Below, piece by piece: positions 61,456-64,000 of a stretch of DNA of 64,000 nt. Within the stretch, counting starts at the first letter, position 1, and each line of letters opens with the position of its first letter. The notes under the pieces are model-generated. The model had not been told where the DNA came from. It searched no databases and saw nothing but the letters and a program-made list of their open reading frames with translations. This stretch comes from Oxalobacteraceae bacterium OTU3CAMAD1. GTDB lineage: Bacteria; Pseudomonadota; Gammaproteobacteria; Burkholderiales; Burkholderiaceae_D. Location: NCBI GenBank assembly GCA_024123915.1, contig CP099650.1, positions 7,378,001 through 7,442,000 on the forward strand, written 5' to 3'. A program made the translations under genes and the position numbers.

Positions 61456-61569
61456 GCTTGACGATAACCTACTTTCACACTGGTTGCAGCACTATCATCG
61501 GCGCAGAGTCGTTTCACGGTCCTGTTCGGGATGGGAAGGGGTGGGACCGACTTGCTATGGTCATCAAGC
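61456..61569 (-). rRNA. rrf: 5S ribosomal RNA, distal divergent copy
   Basis: 114 nt, starting GCTTGATGACC and ending GTCAAGC on the minus strand. It differs from the other two 5S genes at only four positions (3, 21, 60 and 112), which form two base pairs (3-112 and 21-60) that change together, so the fold is kept. It lies beyond a terminator-like hairpin that separates it from the proximal 5S gene. Confidence 0.93.
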
Positions 61570-61625
61570 ATTGACCGGTACTACAAACGTCGCGTTTCCG
61601 CGCCGCTGAGAATCTTGGGATGAAA

Positions 61626-61678
61626 AGACCCCCACCTGCACCGGACGCGTTCTTGCGCATTCAGGCGGATGGGGGCTT
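61626..61678 (-). terminator. Terminator-like hairpin between the two 5S genes
   Basis: ACCCCCA (61628-61634) pairs with TGGGGG (61670-61675), extended by CCTG (61635-61638) with CAGG (61662-61665); the minus strand continues with CTTTTC. It may end part of the transcripts after the proximal 5S. Confidence 0.6.
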
Positions 61679-61691
61679 CTCTATATAACTA

Positions 61692-61805
61692 GCCTGACGA
61701 TAACCTACTTTCACACTGGTTGCAGCACTATCATCGGCGCAGAGTTGTTTCACGGTCCTGTTCGGGATGGGAAGGGGTGGGACCAACTTGCTATGGTCAT
61801 CAGGC
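61692..61805 (-). rRNA. rrf: 5S ribosomal RNA, proximal copy of the second rRNA operon
   Basis: 114 nt and identical to the 5S gene at 42304. It follows the second 23S gene by 146 bp. The spacer between 23S and 5S differs from that of the first operon by a small hairpin (AGTAT-CTCA-ATACT near 61869-61884) and a few bases. Confidence 0.95.
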
Positions 61806-61951
61806 ATTGACTTGTACGAGCCGCGTTCTTGTGAACGTTGCTCAGAATCTGGAGAAGTAAGTAATCAGTATCTCAATACTGGGTAATGAAGTTGTGTATC
61901 AACGAACGTTTCAACGCACTTCTTATTCAACCATAACCTGCTAAGGTTATA

Positions 61952-64000
<2,049 letters not shown>

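Overview
The window is high-GC bacterial chromosome. The 16S/23S/5S rRNA sequences, the protein families (TorF-type porin, DUF4214 lipoprotein, yajC-secD-secF beside queA-tgt) and the two kinds of dispersed palindromic repeat suggest a betaproteobacterium of the Burkholderiales, most likely Oxalobacteraceae (Massilia/Duganella-like). This assignment is inference from sequence memory, not a search. No prophage, CRISPR array, transposase or plasmid backbone is visible.

Layout. 1-3.9 kb: ethanolamine use (eutB truncated by the window edge, a TorF-like porin, an ethanolamine permease and a divergent EutR-like AraC regulator). 4.0-6.2 kb: a split two-gene CHR (chromate) transporter with a divergent LysR regulator. 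6.3-14.2 kb: conserved housekeeping, secF, secD, yajC, tgt and queA on the minus strand and recG divergent. 14.3-18.6 kb: a 38-codon membrane microprotein coupled to an MFS transporter, a Gfo/Idh/MocA oxidoreductase, a DUF3025 gene and pyrC. 18.7-22 kb: an orphan C-terminal piece of a Phd/YefM antitoxin and an unusual single-chain fusion of an Old Yellow Enzyme with a quinone-reductase-type dehydrogenase, with a divergent LysR gene. 21.9-26.7 kb: a glutamate/aspartate-type ABC importer (ATPase, binding protein, two permeases) divergent from a dicarboxylate/amino-acid symporter. 26.8-42.2 kb: M20 peptidase, ATM1-like ABC exporter, YciA thioesterase, PhoD phosphatase, tandem fadD genes, a lipoprotein aminopeptidase, a molybdopterin oxidoreductase, an M20 amidohydrolase, a 3-hydroxyisobutyrate-dehydrogenase-like enzyme and a PagL lipid A deacylase.

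42.3-47.7 kb is a complete rRNA operon on the minus strand (16S, tRNA-Ile, tRNA-Ala, 23S, 5S), and 61.4-64 kb is the 3' part of a second operon in the same orientation that has two 5S genes. Between them (47.9-61.2 kb) lie an NSS transporter, a DUF4214 lipoprotein and a polyol catabolic locus: binding protein, two permeases, ATPase, mannitol-type dehydrogenase, xylulokinase, AraC regulator, SDR dehydrogenase and LamB-type porin. This is a complete route from the outer membrane to a pentulose or hexulose. Repeated CGATAC half-sites in front of both the ABC importer and the SDR-porin pair suggest one regulator controls both transcripts.

Two repeat families stand out. Three ~100-bp inverted GTAG-type REP doublets lie at 438, 14201 and 40508. 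Four copies of a second palindrome with the core GTCGTACCC/GGGTACGAC lie at 3949, 26714, 30698 and 32273; one of these sits in frame inside the N-terminal coding region of phoD. I did not find a convincing undescribed defence or biosynthetic system. The most notable observations are the palindrome inside phoD, the divergent second 5S gene whose only four changes form two compensated base pairs, the OYE-MDR fusion, and the shared operator arrangement of the polyol locus.
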